Source: Nilaparvata lugens
Lineage: Eukaryota > Arthropoda > Insecta > Hemiptera > Delphacidae
Direction of reading: 5' to 3'
DNA: 64,000 nucleotides
Assembly (NCBI RefSeq): GCF_014356525.2
Contig: NC_052508.1
Coordinates: forward strand, 58,503,441-58,567,440
A program made the translations under genes and the position numbers. Below the pieces are notes generated by a model. It was not told the origin of the DNA and did not search any database. It was given only the letters and a program-made list of their open reading frames with translations. Shown in pieces: positions 32,541 to 44,976 of the stretch (its first letter is position 1; every line of letters starts with the position of its first letter).

Positions 32541-33229
32541 CCGGGTGGTCAGGTTTCGCCGAGATCTCCTAGTCAACAGAGACACCTAGAACATCAACGC
32601 GACAGGAGAAATGAACAGGTCCAGCAGAGGCGAGAACCATGAATACCTGCGCGACCCCAACAACTAGTAGCTCCCAATCGTCAGGAACATACACCTCGCG
32701 GTGTTCTACGGCAAACACCTCGAGGTCTGCAAACTCGCCGAGGTGCTCTCGGTCGTTGAGTGATGAGTCATGATGATAGAATAAGTATGTCTCGTTTATA
32801 ATTAAGATGAAACGGACTAGTTTGTTGTATTTTGTGTTATTCATTGTGGTCATCATCTGCTTGGCAGTTGATACTAAGTCTTTGTGTGATGATAAGGTTA
32901 ACATCTCGAAGCGTATCAACTGTTGGATCACTAAAGTGATCAACGGGATAGTCTTCCCTCAGGAGGCTAAACCCAGGATCCAACTAGCCATGAACCAATG
33001 GCAGGTTTAAGCGGTAGGATCGTTTTCTCACTATTATCTCGGAGTTTCTTTGCGGTTCTTCTCCGGGTAGTGATTTTGAACCGTCACTTTGGACGTTGGC
33101 CTTATGTCGCATCACTACCTTTCTAAATAGTATGGTTGTGCAAATTTTATTTGGGTGGCTTCTTTATTTCTTTTCTTCTGATTTTTGATTTAATAAAAAC
33201 CAAAAAAAAACATGTTTATTCGACAGAGG
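32541..33229. repeat. ~690-bp unit, copy 2
   Basis: Head-to-tail partner of 31807-32494, ending with the same TTTAATAAAA and A-run. Confidence 0.85.
32807..33010 (+). CDS. small putative secreted protein, copy 2
   Basis: A 67-codon frame, identical to the copy at 32073 except for two substitutions and three extra residues (WQV) where TAG became TGG. It has the same signal-peptide-like start. Function unknown. Confidence 0.3.
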   Translation: MKRTSLLYFVLFIVVIICLAVDTKSLCDDKVNISKRINCWITKVINGIVFPQEAKPRIQLAMNQWQV

Positions 33230-34020
33230 CTGGCTCAAACAGCACTCTGGTTTGTGGACTGTATAAATTACATCGAGAACCTTTTGGGGTTGTCTGGCGT
33301 CGGGTAGCAAGTTGAACAATTAAATGGCTAAGTGCACAATAACATAGGCCTACCTTCATGTCCAAATCCTCCTTGCATTTAGGATCCCGGGTCCAGATCA
33401 CGATACGAGACGAGACGACACTTGTAATAAATCACAATAAATCAATAGATCACTTTGCAAAAATCGACATTACGAGAAGTGAGCTGTTCGATTGGCTGTC
33501 AATCGGCAACTGGCTGCGATTATGCTATGCGCATCACCGTTCAATTGCCCCCTCTACCACACAACACCAGACAACAAAGAGGAACATTGATAGTTTCGTC
33601 CGAACAGATTCAAAGTGTGTTTCTATTTTCTCGTGAGTGAAGTTTGCTCAATGGATGGAAAATGGGCAGAAATGATACTACCGTTTTATTGTTTCATTTC
33701 ATTTACAAATACAATCAGTGCTGTCATTTTTGTTTATCTCTTTCTAGTGAGTAACATAGTTTCCTGTTTCACTCTTCATTTCTTATCTGGATTATCAATT
33801 TGTTATCGTTATCTACTTTCACCACTCTGATTAATTAAAGCAGGTTATTATTAAATGACTGTGGAGACTCAACTAAATATATTGTCGGCCTATATATTGA
33901 ATTGAGCTTACAAACATTTAATTTGTTGTATATATTTAGACATAATAAGTATTTAAATTTATTTTCTCTACTATAATTAATAAAATACAACTATTATCCT
34001 ATTTGTAGCTTTTGTTTCTG
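33230..34020. other. unassigned stretch
   Basis: 33216-33640 has overlapping short frames on both strands without domains. The rest is AT-rich. No gene supported. Confidence 0.4.
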
Positions 34021-34025
34021 GTAAA

Positions 34026-34443
34026 ATGTCCAAATTGAGCTTTTACTATCAAAATGTTAATGGATTAATGAACTAAAACGCATGAATTTTCGGAAAATCT
34101 TTTGAATTCAAATTTTGATGCCATAGCTTTATCTGAAACTTGGCTTCACTCTCATATATCCGACCAAGAGCTATTTGATAATAGGTATACATCTATATAT
34201 CGTAATGACTTAACAAATGACGGAAGAAGAGGATGGGGAGTTGTTGTAGCTGTGAAAGATTGCTATAGCTCTCAATTGGTAGCTTCTTCCCGTGGTGAGG
34301 GTTTCCAGTTTTTGTGTGTCAAACTAAATTTCGGTTATTGTAATGTATTTTTGATTGTTGTTTATATTCCGCCTGCTTCGAATATGTGTATTTTTGAAAA
34401 TTTCTATAATCATGTTGAGAGTCTCAATGGGTTAATAAATTGA
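34026..34443 (+). pseudogene. LINE ORF2 endonuclease domain, first part
   Basis: ATG 34026 gives MSKLSFYYQNVNGLM, then a frameshift to FDAIALSETWLHSH (34110-34150) and VVYIPPASN (~34365). These are the start, the Glu motif (SETWL) and the Y.PP motif of a Jockey-superfamily LINE endonuclease. The frame is interrupted after SLNGLIN near 34443 by a DUF7869-type element and resumes at 36342 (DIIMVEDFNLPEIN). Confidence 0.85.
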
Positions 34444-34504
34444 TGGTAATAATAAACTTTGGACTCTAAATTATACAATTCATAGCTCTAATAAAACCTA
34501 CTGT

Positions 34505-35272
34505 ATGCTATGGGATGAATCGACGGCAGGTCGCGGTGGCAACGAGATAGCCTCATGCTTCTACACTTGGGCAATTGAGGCAGGGTTGAAAGATGACCCG
34601 GATTTAGAAAATTTGATTGTGTGGACAGATAGTTGTCCCGGGCAGAATAGAAACTTGATGATGGTGTTGATGTACATGTGTCTATTGAATATAAGTAAAA
34701 CATTGAAAGTAATCAATCACAAGTTTCTTTTGAGAGGACACACACACATGGAAGTGGACAGTGACCACAGTGTCATTGAGAGAGCGTCAAAGAAGGCACC
34801 CAGTCACTCAATTTTCACATGCAATGACTGGGTGAATGTAATCACAAATGCAAAAAAGACAGGCCCACCTTTCAATGTTGTGAGAATGATGCTGGAAAAT
34901 TTTTTGTCCTTCACATCGCTGACAGAAAAATCAGGACCTCTTATTCAGAGGAAGCAATGTATTGATGGAAGCAGCTTTCAAATTTCGTCGGCAGTATGGT
35001 TTCAAGTGAAAAAAAATGAACCAGGGAAGTTATTCTTCAAAAATTCATTTGAAGAAAGTGAATTCAAGTGCGTCGATCTAGTTCGAAACAGAAGAAAGGA
35101 TGTCTCTATTCCTGAAGAGCTACCACAGCTGAGAGCACAAAGGAAGAAAATAAGCAATGCTAAATACCAAGATCTTCAAATTCTCTTGAAATGGGTTCCT
35201 GAAGAATATCATGGGTTTTTTCAAAGTCTTCCCCATGGCGATGAAGGCAATGATGTTTTAGATGAAGTTTAA
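34505..35272 (+). pseudogene. DUF7869-type transposase-like protein, N-terminally truncated
   Basis: The frame reads LWDESTAGRGGNEIASC, then VWTDSCPGQNRNLMMVL (the DxCxGQNxN motif at ~34620), then HKFLLRGHTHMEVDSDHS (GH...D motif at ~34735) and a C-terminal half ending GNDVLDEV. The order of motifs matches 8371-10163, but the sequence belongs to a different subgroup (GHTHMEVDSDH rather than GHSFIPPDRVF). The N-terminal third, with the zinc-like Cys pair and first Asp motif, is missing. The remaining 255 codons are open, so the insertion is fairly young. Confidence 0.75.
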
Positions 35273-35614
35273 TAATTAAATTGCTGTTCATTTATCAATT
35301 ATTCAAATGCCAACATTATTATCTATATAATAAATATTATCTTCATGAAAATATATGGTATGCTTTTCATTGCAACTCACATAGGTATCCTTTATCAAAA
35401 TGATTTGATGAAATAAGACTAATTCATTATGTGGTGTTAGTTCAGAGCCTGATAAACCAGGAATTGAAACACATAAATGATTCCACTTCAAGCTTGTCAT
35501 GCAACACGGCATTGAGCTTGTGAATTATTCTGGATATTTTACAAAGTAATGAACATTTAAAAAATTGACAAAAATCACTATTTCAGTATTGAACCATTAC
35601 TACGTATACCTGAC

Positions 35615-35824
35615 GTATATCTGACGCCAAATAGTCAGGCGGTTTCGTGGGTCTCTTGTAAGTGATGTAACTTACTAACAGTTGATATAAAGCATCTAGT
35701 GCCTCTTCTAATTTTAAAAACATTATCGAGGTCCTAGCCAAATAAGAACTCTAATTGACAACATCAGCTGTTGGAGAGCACGAGAGACCCACGAAACTAC
35801 CTAACTATTTGGCCTCAGCTATAC
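35615..35824. mobile_element. 210-bp MITE with 42-bp inverted ends
   Basis: 35615-35656 and the reverse complement of 35783-35824 match at 37 of 42 positions (core GGTTTCGTGGGTCTCT with one difference). No coding capacity. Nested in the second DUF7869-type element. Confidence 0.75.
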
Positions 35825-36345
35825 AATACACATCTTAAGATTTTGAAAACTTGAAAAATTTCATGTTTGTATGTTATCTGAAATTTGAATTAAGAAAGTA
35901 CATACACACAGAATACCTAGAACTTTATTGGTAGTAGGATTTGAGCTTGATTTAAATAACATTGACTGATTATCGGATTATTTAATTCTTATGTAATTGT
36001 GAAAATTTAATTAACAAGCATAATAAGAAGAATTTCTACAATGTAAAACATTGAAAACTGGAGTTACTACTTCTTGGTTCTCAACTTTTCAAGCCGAATG
36101 TGCCACGTTTCTGAGGACCAAAAAGTATTAACTCCGTTTTCTCAGAATCTGAGTGAAATACGACAAAAATAACTACACCAGGGTGTAAATATCGTGAATT
36201 AAACATAAAAAATGCTAATTAGAAAATTTGACAGTGATGGAGTGTTTAGAAATTGAAGAAAATGCAGGAAAAAAAATTTTTTGGGCTCTCCTGAAAAAGT
36301 GTTGTTTGTGAGTTAAGTTCCTTTGGCTCTGAGGTCCAGATATTA

Positions 36346-36836
36346 TTATGGTTGAAGATTTTAATCTTCCTGAGATTAACTCGGCTGATTACAACTTATT
36401 TACTGGTTCCTTACGTGCACGTAGACTAAATAATTTTTCAACATTGTTTAACTTAGAGCTCAAGAATAATATTCTCAATGTAAACAACCGTACTTTGGAT
36501 CTGGTACTTAGCAACATTGATTTGAATGTCCAGCGGGATGCATAACCTTTGGTTTTTGAGGATGCTCATCATCCTGCTCTTGAACTAACATTTATTATAC
36601 CGTATCTCAATTTAAACCGTAATTCCAATTATTTTTCTAATAACCTTATTTATAACTATAAAAGAGCTGACTATTCAAACTTGTACATTATTTTGAATGA
36701 TATCGATTGGTCTTCTCTCTATTGTATGACAGATGTTGATGAGGCTGTAAATCATTTCTATAATACTTTATTCTCTGTCATTGATTGTTGCATACCTAGA
36801 AGGAATCCTGTAAAAAGGCAAGGTTATCCCTTATAG
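36346..36836 (+). pseudogene. LINE ORF2 endonuclease domain, second part
   Basis: VEDFNLPEIN is the GDFN-type motif. RTLDLVLSN and, after one stop at 36543, EDAHHPALELTF (the SDH-like motif with His) finish the endonuclease. A linker, ADYSNLYIILNDIDW, leads to the RT. Stops at 36543 and 36834 show decay. Confidence 0.85.
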
Positions 36837-36878
36837 TTCACAGGGGAAATAATTAGTGAAATTAAACTTAAGAACAGA

Positions 36879-38752
36879 TTGGCAAGGAAGCGGAGACATT
36901 CTGATTTTCATAATCATAGATTTATATTGATTAGGCGTTCATTGAAAGCCAAAATACGTGAAGCCAATAAAAGGTACCTAATTACTGTTCAGTCCTCAGT
37001 GAGAGGTAACATACGTAGTTTCTGGTCTTATGTGAATAACAAACGTATTGCTGCAGCACGGAAGAAGAAAAGTATGTTTCTGAATTCATCAGTATTCGAG
37101 AGTGGGGTGGATATTGCGAATGGTTTCGCCAATCACTTTGCCTCAGTATATATGATGGTTCAATGGTTCCTTCTGCCATAAACTCACCGGTTGTGTCTGA
37201 TCAGAATATTTTAAATTTAAGGACTGTTTCCATCGAAAATGTTGAGAAAGCTATCAAGTTACTTAAGCCTAGGGCATCGTTTGGTCCTGATGGTATTCCG
37301 CCTTTCCTGGTGAAGGGATGCTGCGATCTTTTGTCCTTTAATCTTTGCTTCATTTTTAATTTATCTCTAAAACTAGGTGTTTTCCCGAATGAATGGAAGC
37401 TCGCTAGGGTCTCACCAATATTAAAGTCTGGCAACATGCAAGACATTGCTAATTTTAGACCAATAAGCTTGACAAATGTTTTTTCAAAGATTTTTGAAAG
37501 TATCATTTTCGATTCTATTTACAAGCACATGTTAAACAGTTTCAATAAACAGCAACACGGCTTTTTACCTGGTAAGTCGACTACTACAAATTTAATTGAA
37601 TTTTCATGTGATGTTTTGCATGGTCTGGAGTCTTCTGGGAGGGTTGATGTTGTATACATTGATTTCCGAAAGGCTTTTGACCTTGTAAATCATGATGTTC
37701 TACTACACAAACTACTGGCCTATAATTTCTCGAATTCTACTGTAGGATTTATAGCATCTTATCTGAAGGACAGGAAACAATTTGTGTCATATGATGGTTG
37801 TGATTCTGATCTATATGCAAACGTATCTGGTGTCCCTCAAGGTACATCATTGGGTCCTCTTTTATTCCTCATCATGATCAACGATCTACCTGATGTATTA
37901 AAAAACTCTAAATGTCTTTTATTTGCCGATGTTAAGATATATAAAACTATTACCGGTGTAAATGATTGTGATACATTACAAGAGGATATTAATGAGATTA
38001 CCACATGGAGCTCTGTGAATGGTTTAAAAATTAATGTTAATAAATCACACATAATGACATGTTCAAGACAGAATCTTCCTTTTAATTACTCTTACACGAT
38101 GAATGGTTCTGCTCTTCCAATCAAAATATCGTGTAAGGATTTAGGAGTCTATTTTCAAAATGATTTCAGATTCATCTCTCATATTGAACACATTTTAAAT
38201 GTTTCTAATCGACTGTTGGGCTTTGTTATTAGAACTTGCAAACACTTCAGTAATTTAGATACTATAATATATCTGTACAAGTCGTTGGTAAGGAGTAGAT
38301 TGGAATATGCCTCAATTATTTGGGATCCTTATCATGCTGAATATTCTGATTCTCTTGAAAAAGTTCAAAATAAATTCCTTCGCTACCTGTATTTTAAAAA
38401 GTTTGGCCACTATCCCTATTTTGCATATCCCACATCACAACTCAGAATCATGTTCAAAATTCCAACATTGAAATCCAGACGTAATCTCCAAGCCATCTTA
38501 CATTTATATAAAGTAGTTAATGGTCTTACGCAGCATCCTTTTCACCTGGAAAGATTGGGCTTCTATGTGCCGACTGTTTCTCGTGGGAGGTATTTTTCGT
38601 TTTTTATACCAAGATCTCGAACGTTGCAGGATTATAACTCACCCATCAATCGATCCATGAGACTCTTCAACACAGTATCTCGTGATATCGATCTCTTCAA
38701 TCCGTCTTTGAATGCCTTTATTAAATCATGCTCTATAATACTTGAATATTAG
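36879..38752 (+). pseudogene. LINE ORF2 reverse transcriptase (FADV at the active site)
   Basis: The linker frame (36879-37181) shifts into a 529-codon frame from 37163. RT blocks in order: RASFGPDGIPPFLVK, ISLTNVFSKIFE, QQHGFLPGKSTTTNL, VYIDFRKAFDLVNH (first catalytic Asp), SGVPQGTSLGPLLFL, and LLFADVKIYKT, where the universal FADD/YADD is FADV. The C-terminal region (SLVRSRLEYASIIWDP) is complete. The V replaces the second catalytic Asp, so the copy cannot be active even where its frame is open. Clade looks Jockey/CR1-like by pattern. Confidence 0.88.
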
Positions 38753-40090
38753 TTCTTTTGTCAATGTTTAACTTCAAGCACTCTCTCTCCTCTCTTCTTC
38801 TGCTATCTATCTATAAATATATGTCTTTACCTTACTTCTTCTCTGTTTTATTTTTTTTCTTTTTAATTTTGTTTAGTTTAAATTTAAATGGTCGACTTTT
38901 TTTCATTTATATTGAACTTATTCTCTCTATTCTTATTTCAATTAAACTTATTTTCTTATTTTAATTAAAATTATTTATATTGTACAATACGAATAGCATT
39001 TAATGATATAAATAATTAGTATTTTATTTTAAGATTTAGCATGTAATTCTGAAGTTTGTTCTGTATAAGTTGTTTTTGTTTTCTTATTATTCTTTATTAT
39101 TTTGTGTGGAGTGCGGTTTTGGGCAGTGTGCCTGTCGCATCCACACTGATTAACAGCATTCACTACAATGTATTACTATTCAATTCTACATTTAAATCCT
39201 CATTTTGCTCATCATCAGAAGTAGAACAGCATGAGTTCGATTTTCAGTTGTTATCAGTATTCGCATTTGTTTCCACTCCTTTACACTCAATACAAGACCA
39301 TACCATTTCACCCTTTTTTCACCCTGATTAGTTCGTACTCATCATTAGTTAGAGAAGAGCATTTTTTAAGTGGAACCACTGCGAGCAGTTTCCACTGCAA
39401 AGTACGGCTTTATTACATTTATTGACATTTTTTCTACATTTACCACAAAGTTACTTTTTTACTCATATTGTTGAATGTAAAATGATTGTAATTGATGAGG
39501 AAGAAGACATGAAGAAAATGCTATGAGAGCTGTCAAAGCAAGCGGAAAATTTGGAAGCTCCTAAAGTTGAAAAGGATTTGGGAAGGGAAATACGAATTGA
39601 GGAAGGAAAATCAGAAAACCATACTCGATGCGAAAGAGTTAGGGCTACTGTTGAAGCAGATAAAAAATGAGAAACGATGAATGCAGGGTGCTTATCTCAA
39701 GAGGCGATAAGGATTGTCAAAGGCAGTAGACACCAAACGTGGTTACGTCAATAAGATTAAGCGCAAACAGCTGATTAAGATTGTATCTCAGCAGACAACT
39801 TGAACCGGCCGGCTAGTTCAAAGCAGACGACAGTTCAACACACTCAAGTTAACATTTAAATATAACACTGTGGTCTGCTGGACCCCAGCCTTTCTTTTTT
39901 AGTTATTTCTCTGCATAAACCGAAGATAAGGATATTTCACTCAAATGTAAATTCAGTTGGTACTACTTGCACTGTCGGCTTGCACTGTTGACACCGAATG
40001 TCAGTCTGCTTCTGTCCAGTCTAGAGAGTTATTAAAGTGTTGTGGGGTCTGCTGAACCCCAGTGTTATGTTTATGTGTGTCTTTTTCAAG
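38753..40090. other. LINE 3' UTR and spacer
   Basis: 38753-39050 is very AT-rich and probably the LINE's 3' UTR. 39490-39670 has a decayed, Lys/Glu-rich frame of unknown origin. At 39870 and 40045 a TGGTCTGCTGRACCCCAG string occurs twice; in the second copy it makes a TGGGGT/ACCCCA hairpin, perhaps end sequence of the piggyBac that follows. Confidence 0.4.
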
Positions 40091-40138
40091 TGGTGATTGT
40101 TTTTATGTTTGTTAGTTTCTTCATTTTTTTGGTACACA

Positions 40139-41340
40139 ATGGCACACAATCTTCGAGATAGGCCTGATTTAATTCGTGCTTTCTTAGAAGAAAGTGATGA
40201 AGACGATCCAGAGAGCATGTTCGGTGATAACACGGATTCGGATCCGGATTATGTTATATCAAATGATGAACAAGATGCCATCGAAATGTTGAATGAATCT
40301 GGTGATGTACTGAATGTGAGTGAACCTAATGTTAATGAGCCTGATAATTTGCCTAGTGAATGTGACAATGTGCTGGATATTGATGAGTCTGTTGATATCG
40401 AAAATGAACAAAATCCATAATCCAGCAATCCAATTGAGAGACATCGAAGAAATATTCATTTGATTAGGGGAAGAAATAAAAAGACACCCTATATTTGGAC
40501 CATAAAGGAGCCAGAACGACGTGGGAGAGTTGCTGAAAGAAACCTAGAAACATATTTGCCTGGTCCAAGAGGTGCAGCTCGAGAAGTGAGAGCCCCCTAA
40601 GATGCTTGGAACCTTCTTTTTGATGATATCATGATAGAAGAAATAACCCTTCGGACAAATGAAGAGATAAACAGACAGGTGCGTAACATTTCAAGGCAGT
40701 CTTACCATCGCAATACTTCTATAAAAGAAATGAAAGCTTACATAGGCATCTTGTACTCGGCTAGTACGCACAAAGATTCAAGAAGAAATTTAGAAGAACT
40801 TTGGTCACCTCAGTTAGGATTCTCGATTTATAGAGCTACCATGTCCTTGCCACGATTTCACTTGATAAGTACGTGCTTGCGCTTTGATGACAAAACCAGT
40901 AGGCAGGAGAGAGCAAGAAACGATCGTTTGACTGTAATACGATATTTGTGGGACAATTTTGTGGAACATTGTCGTTCATATTATACACCATTCGAATACT
41001 GCACCATTGATGAGCAGCTACTAGGTTTTCGAGGTCGCTGTGGCTTCAGTGTATATCAAATCTAAACCTGACAGATATGGCTTGAAAACAGTAATGTTGA
41101 ACGATTCTAAGACCAGTTACATGTGTAATGCAATTCTATACATTGGAGAAGTAAATACACAAAACAAGGAACCTGTATTATGTTGGGAAATATATGTTAT
41201 GTTGGGAAACATATTATGTTTCCTACATATTATGTTAGGAAACTATCAGAGCCAATCCATGGAACTAATCGTAACCTGACAACAGACAATTGGTTTACCT
41301 CTGTTCCACTTTTCAACAGAATTGAGATGCCCCCTATATA
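40139..41340 (+). pseudogene. piggyBac-type transposase, N-terminal half
   Basis: ATG 40139 starts MAHNLRDRPDLIRAFLEE, an acidic N-terminus. After a stop near 40420 come NTSIKEMKAYIGILYSA and SLPRFHLISTCLRFDD (the M..RF..I...LRFDD motif), TIDEQLLGFRGRC (first catalytic Asp at ~41010) and, after a frameshift, VYIKSKPDRYGLK. The last recognisable part is TTDNWFTSVPLFNRI (second Asp, ~41290). An insertion-like repeat of a TATGTTRGGAAA string sits at 41180-41245. The third Asp and the zinc-binding C-terminus are absent. Confidence 0.82.
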
Positions 41341-41429
41341 ATCTACCAAGTGGGGATTACATGTGGATTACAGATACACTTTGAGACAAAATTCTGAAAG
41401 TATTTCAAGGCCCAGTTGCACAATATAAT

Positions 41430-41607
41430 TACATAGCGATATAGTTACATAGTGAGGCTTTTCATTGTTTTAAAACTAGTGCTTATAGAGTCAATATTAG
41501 AGCCTATAGAGTCTTATAGTTAGGCGGTATTCGAACTCACGACCAGGTAGCGCTAGCAGACTTGAGGGTGCAACGCCTCAGTCGTCTCAGCTAACCTGTC
41601 TGGCAAG
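41430..41607 (-). mobile_element. tRNA-derived SINE (probable)
   Basis: On the minus strand from 41607: GCCAGACAGG, an A-box-like TTAGCTGAGACGACTGAGG, and about 50 bp later a B-box-like GTGAGTTCGAATACC. These are the spacing and motifs of a Pol III tRNA promoter. It is followed by an unrelated AT-rich body toward 41430. No intact tRNA fold was established. Confidence 0.5.
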
Positions 41608-41609
41608 TA

Positions 41610-44185
41610 AAAAACCTGGCATTCTAATACATAAATTTCAGCATTCCTGGCATTCCAGTATAGTATAAATTGGAAATGAGACAGTTTTGGGCATGAGCCT
41701 GTTGTGCCTTTCCTCATGTTAAGTATTTGTACACAATATGATAAGTAAATAAATAAATAATATTACAATAATTACGTCCGCATTACCGTAGGATAACAGG
41801 TCACCAGTGGGAAACCAAAGTATTGAAGCAAGTCGCAGGGCATTAGATTTTATTGCGCTCTCTACACTGGTTAAGAGACCAATTATTTTTGGTATTTGGC
41901 CACTGGTATCTCACTCGGGCCACCAGCCCGAACACTGCTGGGACATCATTGGTGTCTCAAGCTAGTGACACCACTGACTCCTGCTATCTCACTAGTATCT
42001 AGTGTACCAGCCAACGTTTTTCAAACTCTAGAGTTTCAGTTCCTTTTATTTTTCTGTTTCTCTGCCAAATTCAGCTGCCGAACATACTGATTTATAGCAT
42101 TTTATGCTTGTGATAAATTGAAATGTATTTTGTGTTGTAGATTCATTCATTGATAAAATAATTTGTTATTTCAAGAACAGCTCTTGTCGTTTCAATTGTG
42201 TTTGTCTTCGATAAATCCAGTCACATTGACGCAGATTTCCCTGAGAGTTGAACAATCATCCAAATTAGTGTTACTTATTCACATTGCCACATTGTGTAAT
42301 AATATATAAAGAGTGAAAAATATGTGAAATCTATCAACCCGGCTTTGGCCAAGCATAGAGAAATTTTATTTCGAAGAAAATAATTATCAACTGCTTCTCC
42401 AAAGAGGATTTTCTAAGCTCTGAAAAGGAAAAGAAACCAATTATCAAGATCCACCTAGTCCTGAATTGACTGAGCTACCACACAGTCAAAATCAAGGAGA
42501 CTTCTTTCTACTCCGAAGTAATTGAAGCATTTTTCAAGAGAGGAATGAGGTCTGACTTACTGTACAGATAGATCCAAGGTGAGAATTTTAGTTTAGAATT
42601 AATACTTTTGGGAAGTTATTAGATTCCTTTAAGATTCAAAGCCAATGACTCGTGAAATTGAGGGCTTTACTATTATTATTCGAAGATAATTTTTTGAATG
42701 GGAGGGTGTAGATTAAATTGCCAAAAGAGCTTGCCCTAGGTACGTTTTGAGACTACGCCCCTGGATATTGTGTTTCTCTTGTTGACTAGTTGATAGAATT
42801 TAAGGTGATATTGAAAGGATCATACCTTGACGTTAGTTGCATGAACTGATAAAATTGAAGTATTTGAGTCAAATTTTGAAAAGAAATATATAGAATTTCT
42901 AAGTTTGAATAACAACTAATTAATTATAATTGATAAGATTGAATTTGACTGACATATTGTAATTGATAAGACTAAACTGAACGTATGATTCGAAGAGACT
43001 CGTCATTTACAATATAGTCGTCCCTTATTTTTGAGTTAAGTTGCTGTGATTGTCCAATACACACACAGGAGGAAAATGAGAATAAAATTGAAATATGCAG
43101 AAGAAACCTAAAGCGACAATACATATGTTTGACCAACATTTTTGAAAGATTTGAAAGAGACTAATAAACAGTTGAAGAGTGATACTTTCTGAATAGAATA
43201 CTTGAATACCCATATCATAATATGTAAAATATATCAATACATATTTTTAAGCATTATGTTGTCTTATCTAAAATATGAATATTTATTGTTCATTGTGTTT
43301 TCCATCTCACCATTGGAGTCTGCACTGAAGAGGAGATGGAAGATGACGAGTAGAAGAGTCGAGATGAAAGGAATATCCATTGATGATCAAACTTCATAAG
43401 TTGTTTTCTGATTTTCAAAATCAACTCAAAAGAATCAGAGCCTGCAACAGAAAATTCATTGAACTGTAAGTGAAAAAAAAAATTAATATCTAGTAACAAA
43501 GTAAGTGTTACAAAAACCAAACATTTGCTGAGAAAAAAATGAGAATTAAATTCACACTTAGTAATAAAAATTGTAGAAGATTCTTCTTTTAAAAAATGCG
43601 AGCGTTTCAAATATTAAAGAATAAATCTACTCTAGACCCTTCAGAACATATTTTACTGCTCCAATTCACTGCCAAATCAACTCAAGAAAGTACAAAATAT
43701 TAACTATATTCTATTTCAAATACGCCAGAATTTTCAATAGATAGAAGGAATGTTTCTGAGGAGTAAATTATTATGTTTCGTCTATTTGATTGGAGAAATC
43801 GTACAATAATTAGCTTGAAAAAATATTTAGAACTGTATTCATAAACGATTTCGGAAACGTTATAATGTTTGGTAAACCAATCAAAACGATTATAGAATTT
43901 TGATCAACGATTCTGAATGTTTTCTGATTTTTGTTGCTTGCCAATCACAGATTTCATGGTGTTCACCAAGATACCTTAATAACAATAATTTATAAATAAG
44001 TCTTTCTTGCGAAACTGTAATGAGTTCTAGTTGTACATAAGAAAATAGAATGACAATTAACAACGTTTAATTTAATAATAACTCACACTTCAAGTGGTAC
44101 AGTATAGTTTTGTTCCAAAAAACATTGGACAGTACGGCCGGTTCCCCAGCTGCTTCTAATAAGAACGTATCTCCATTTTGGCAAT
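41610..44185. other. non-coding stretch
   Basis: No gene supported. 41840-42010 contains several short CACTRGT/CACCAGY repeats. The rest is AT-rich and probably lies 3' of the zinc-finger gene. Confidence 0.4.
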
Positions 44186-44189
44186 TTCT

Positions 44190-44234
44190 TCACCTCCTGC
44201 TTCCTTGTGATTCAGGAATGATCATTTCGCAGGA
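44190..44234 (-). CDS. zinc-finger gene, candidate last coding exon
   Basis: Acceptor TTTTTTCAG precedes the exon on the minus strand. The phase-0 frame reads SCEMIIPESQGSRR and a TGA at 44192-44190. It joins in frame to the exon at 44680-44802. Short, so support is moderate. Confidence 0.4.
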   Translation of the reverse strand, partial: SCEMIIPESQGSRR

Positions 44235-44679
44235 CTGAAAAAAGAGATGCTGATACATAACAAACGAGAAAATATTTACTAATCATTTCATGATATCAGT
44301 ATGAACTTCTGTTAGGTAGTTTTTTGAGAAAACATTGATATGATTGAAAGAAATAATTCAAATTGATAATAATTCTATTTGCATTGAAGAACAATAAATT
44401 TGATTTCACAGATAGACTGAGATTACAAGATATAAATACCGTATTATTCAAGTTAGTCACACATGAAAAAATGATAGAAATGATCGACAACAAGCTAATA
44501 GTTAATTTACCACGATAAGTTTCCACAATCCAAATTCCACAATTCCAAAAGTTTGCCAAGAAATAAAAAAGCAACATTCGCATGTGGATGAATAGATTTC
44601 ATTTGATTGAGCTTCATCCACGAGGTTAGATACTAACAATGAAATAAATATAGAGGAATTGCATTAATCATTTACTCAC

Positions 44680-44802
44680 TTCACTTGAATCTTCAAAGCC
44701 TAGATGGTCTGAGATGATAATTTCAGCATGAGGTAAGCCCAGGATAGGAAGTGATGATGGCGCTAAAGCTCTACCAACAATTTCAGCTACTTCTAATGAG
44801 AC
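44680..44802 (-). CDS. zinc-finger gene, candidate penultimate exon
   Basis: 123 bp, fully open in phase 0 between acceptor (CTGCTTCAG) and donor (GAA|GTGAGT). It encodes VSLEVAEIVGRALAPSSLP, then LGLPHAEIIISDHLGFEDSS. The amino-acid make-up is protein-like and the splice sites are strong. No domain is recognised. Assigned to the zinc-finger gene because of strand and position only. Confidence 0.5.
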
Positions 44803-44976
44803 CTGAAGCAGAACAACCACCAATTGAACAAAAAATATACTAATAATTCAGAGAAACATTTTTTACATAATAATACAAAACTGTGAATCAGAAAGTCAAG
44901 AGTCAGAACTTATTTTGAATAAGTTTGTTAGACTGGGCGTCTCAACATTGAGGCACCAATGCATTATGGAACTCTT

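Larger units (their letters stand above)
34445..36341 (+). mobile_element. second DUF7869-type element, inserted in the LINE
   Basis: Segment between the two halves of the LINE endonuclease. It carries a DUF7869-type ORF remnant (to 35272), a nested MITE (35615-35824) and, near its right end, three copies of a subterminal motif (consensus GAGTTAATACTTTTTGG): 36061-36083 (+), 36111-36135 (inverted) and 36310-36333 (+). Exact ends and target duplication could not be fixed. Its motif differs from that of the element at 6503-11882, as expected if each lineage's protein has its own site. Confidence 0.65.

Noticed and set aside
33216..33401. Possible host exon on the minus strand (ends at a GTAGGC donor-like site)
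   Set aside because: No matching acceptor or neighbouring exon in phase, and no domain.
23698..41340. The two piggyBac halves (23.7-24.9 kb and 40.1-41.3 kb) as one split gene
   Set aside because: They are 15 kb apart among unrelated insertions. Without an intact relative I cannot show they belong to the same family.
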